From: an uncultured Bacteroidota bacterium | GTDB taxonomy: Bacteria > Bacteroidota > Bacteroidia > NS11-12g > UBA9320 | NCBI GenBank assembly: GCA_913056425.1 | Contig: CAJXLR010000068.1 | Coordinates: forward strand, 1-7,595 | Length of the DNA: 7,595 nucleotides | Reading direction: 5' to 3' | Shown here: positions 6,754-7,595 of the stretch, in pieces | How positions within the stretch are numbered: the first letter of the stretch is position 1 | Layout: every line of letters begins with the position of its first letter | Notes under the pieces: generated by a model | Database searches by the model: none | Seen by the model: the letters and a program-made list of their open reading frames with translations, nothing else | What the model was told of the DNA's origin: nothing | Translations under genes and position numbers: made by a program

Positions 6754-7260
6754 ATGCAGTTAAACTTTACTTCCGCAACAGCCCGCGTCGTAAATACAGA
6801 ACGATGTGTTTTAGAGTGTTTAGAGAATGCGCAGACATCTCTTGACGGAACACCGAATCTTTTGATTTTTAACGCCACCTTAGGTCACAAATTCGAGAGA
6901 ATTTTTCAAACAACGAGAGCGTCTTATCCTTCTGCAGACGTCGTTATAACCTCGTGTTGTGGTGTTGTCGGACAAGACGGAGTGAGTGAGACTGTCTTCG
7001 ACATGGGTGTGATGATGGTTCAAGGCGAGCAATACAGTATTTCTCATTGCGACGGGTTCTATGGATACACGGCTTATGAGAAGACGTTGCAGCTAGCGCA
7101 AGACCTAAAGGATCAGAATGAAGACATTAATATGGTTTATTTCGTTGGCTCTGGAATTGACACCAACAACAGTGATGTTCTTTTCTCTCTTCTGTGGCTT
7201 TTTATATTGTTTCTTGGCCTCTGTTGTGTCTATTTTCATTGTTTAATTGTTTTTAATTGA
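6754..7260 (+). CDS. FIST-domain sensor protein, truncated by unrelated sequence
   Basis: The open frame codes for 168 residues, but only the first 143 (to about 7182) look like one protein. They fit the FIST N-terminal sensory domain: a QLNFTSATARVVNTERCVLE opening, the NLLIFNATLGHKFERIF strand and helix, the YPSADVVITSCCGVVGQDG segment where the family has its GCSTxGEI-like turn, the FDMGVMMVQG strand, and VYFVGSGIDTNNSDVL. In the family this last segment is followed by a PIFGGxxxDN-like motif and the FIST C domain, giving about 380 residues or a fusion to a kinase or other signalling domain. Here residues 144-168 are instead Leu/Phe/Cys-rich translation of T-rich DNA. Neither other plus frame restores the missing part, so this is not a simple frameshift. 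FIST proteins are thought to bind small ligands, probably amino acids. The family call is a motif judgement. Confidence 0.6.
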   Translation: MQLNFTSATARVVNTERCVLECLENAQTSLDGTPNLLIFNATLGHKFERIFQTTRASYPSADVVITSCCGVVGQDGVSETVFDMGVMMVQGEQYSISHCDGFYGYTAYEKTLQLAQDLKDQNEDINMVYFVGSGIDTNNSDVLFSLLWLFILFLGLCCVYFHCLIVFN

Positions 7261-7310
7261 TCATTTTTTTCGCACCATTGCTTATATTGGCGCTATATTA
7301 AATACATGTT

Positions 7311-7326
7311 TTTGTTTGTTTGTTTG
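7311..7326. repeat. (TTTG)4 tetranucleotide tract
   Basis: Four exact TTTG units in tandem, preceded by more T and followed by TGTTTT. Such microsatellites are rare in compact bacterial genomes and common in eukaryotic DNA. Confidence 0.85.
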
Positions 7327-7341
7327 TGTTTTACGGGTGTT

Positions 7342-7389
7342 GAGGGCGTCCAGAAAATATTTAGATTATTAAAGTATTAAAGAGGGCGT
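7342..7389. repeat. Short direct repeat GAGGGCGT, 40-base period
   Basis: GAGGGCGT occurs at 7342-7349 and 7382-7389; with one inserted T the match extends to GAGGGCGTCC/GAGGGCGTTCC. Between the copies, TATTAAAG is duplicated head to tail at 7367-7374 and 7375-7382, directly abutting the second copy. Confidence 0.7.
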
Positions 7390-7406
7390 TCCTGATTTGT
7401 AGTTAT

Positions 7407-7433
7407 CAATTCTGCCGCTAGATGGCAGAATTG
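7407..7433. repeat. Perfect 10-bp inverted repeat with CTCF-like core
   Basis: CAATTCTGCC (7407-7416) is the exact reverse complement of GGCAGAATTG (7424-7433), with a 7-base loop GCTAGAT. There is no T tract on either side, so it is not an obvious terminator. The core CCGCTAGATGGCAG (7415-7428) resembles the animal CTCF consensus CCASYAGRKGGCRS with one difference at the third position. Confidence 0.85.
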
Positions 7434-7440
7434 TGTATGT

Positions 7441-7520
7441 CCGATTGGCGCTAACTCGCGAGTACACCGTCTGACATGGTTAAATTACACTGGCGTTCAT
7501 TCACTGGTGCGCTAATCGGC
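7441..7520. repeat. Inverted repeat, arms 7441-7451 and 7510-7520
   Basis: CCGATTGGCGC and GCGCTAATCGG are reverse complements at 10 of 11 positions. The left arm also shares ATTGGCGCTA with 7286-7295 as a direct repeat, and ACTCGCGAGT at 7454-7463, just after it, is a perfect 10-bp palindrome. Confidence 0.6.
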
Positions 7521-7547
7521 GTGGTGTGAGCATGTCAGAGCCGGTAC
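7462..7547. repeat. Inverted repeat, arms 7462-7478 and 7531-7547
   Basis: The arms match at 13 of 17 positions, with an exact 8-bp core CTGACATG (7471-7478) and CATGTCAG (7531-7538) and GTAC at both outer ends. It interleaves with the inverted repeat at 7441-7520, so both could not form in a simple nested hairpin. Confidence 0.55.
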
Positions 7548-7595
7548 AGTGTCATTCTCGATTTTCAACCAATTTTTAGGTGTACCACTGGTGTT

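Larger units (their letters stand above)
7183..7595. other. Repeat-rich, T-biased tail without genes; probable insertion or chimeric junction
   Basis: From about 7183 to the window end no frame encodes a recognisable protein, and the sequence changes character. Positions 7183-7335 are strongly T-rich on the plus strand, including a (TTTG)4 tract; the remainder carries several perfect and imperfect inverted and direct repeats. It does not resemble the compact coding DNA of the first 6.3 kb. It starts in the middle of the FIST gene. A mobile element with its genes further right, a chimeric assembly and eukaryotic DNA are all possible; only one junction is visible. Confidence 0.6.

Noticed and set aside
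6687..6878. 63-codon minus-strand frame across the FIST gene start
   Set aside because: It is antisense to a better supported coding start and covers the candidate promoter; no motif is seen.
7183..7260. A simple frameshift as the cause of the FIST truncation
   Set aside because: Translating the other two plus frames after 7183 gives hydrophobic low-complexity peptides ending at stops near 7250, with no return of the expected FIST motif.
7407..7547. CRISPR array or integron attC sites
   Set aside because: The repeats are few, short and unevenly spaced, no spacers of uniform length are present, and no GTTRRRY/RYYYAAC core pair is found.

Overview
The window looks like a chromosomal segment of a Bacteroidota bacterium, probably Flavobacteriia-like (Flavobacteriales, Cryomorphaceae/Schleiferiaceae type). 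The evidence is a DUF4294 protein (a family known from Bacteroidota), a sigma/anti-sigma pair of the type common in that phylum, start codons without clear Shine-Dalgarno sequences, and several matches to the Bacteroidota -7 promoter element TAnnTTTG. All family assignments come from reading motifs; no search was run.

Layout. On the minus strand at the left edge is the first 36 codons of a metallo-beta-lactamase-fold hydrolase (1-109). Next to it is a complete HtrA/DegP periplasmic serine protease (195-1652, minus), followed by a strong intrinsic terminator (141-173). Facing away from the protease is a tight plus-strand run of five genes: an ECF-like sigma factor (1798-2367), a single-pass anti-sigma-like membrane protein (2371-3432), diaminopimelate epimerase dapF (3435-4211, TTG start), a multi-pass GT-C/GT39-like glycosyltransferase (4233-5675), and a secreted DUF4294 protein (5706-6314). 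Gaps are 3, 2, 21 and 30 bases, so co-transcription is likely. A 439-base stretch without a recognisable gene follows. A FIST-type sensor gene then starts at 6754, behind a plausible promoter and a 14-bp palindrome.

How the genes fit together. The cell envelope is the shared theme: a periplasmic quality-control protease, a sigma factor with a membrane-bound partner that could sense the envelope, a peptidoglycan-precursor enzyme (meso-DAP), a membrane glycosyltransferase and an exported protein. The divergent protease and sigma/anti-sigma pair resembles the logic of the proteobacterial RpoE/RseA/DegP response, but with unrelated sensing parts. That reading is inference from gene order.

The right end is odd. 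The FIST reading frame looks normal up to about codon 143 (near 7182). It then runs into T-rich, repeat-rich sequence unlike the rest of the window: a (TTTG)4 tract, a perfect 10-bp inverted repeat whose core resembles an animal CTCF site, interleaved inverted repeats and short direct repeats. No gene is visible there. Either a foreign element was inserted into the FIST gene or the contig is chimeric, possibly joined to eukaryotic DNA. This should be settled before any biological meaning is given to the last 415 bases.
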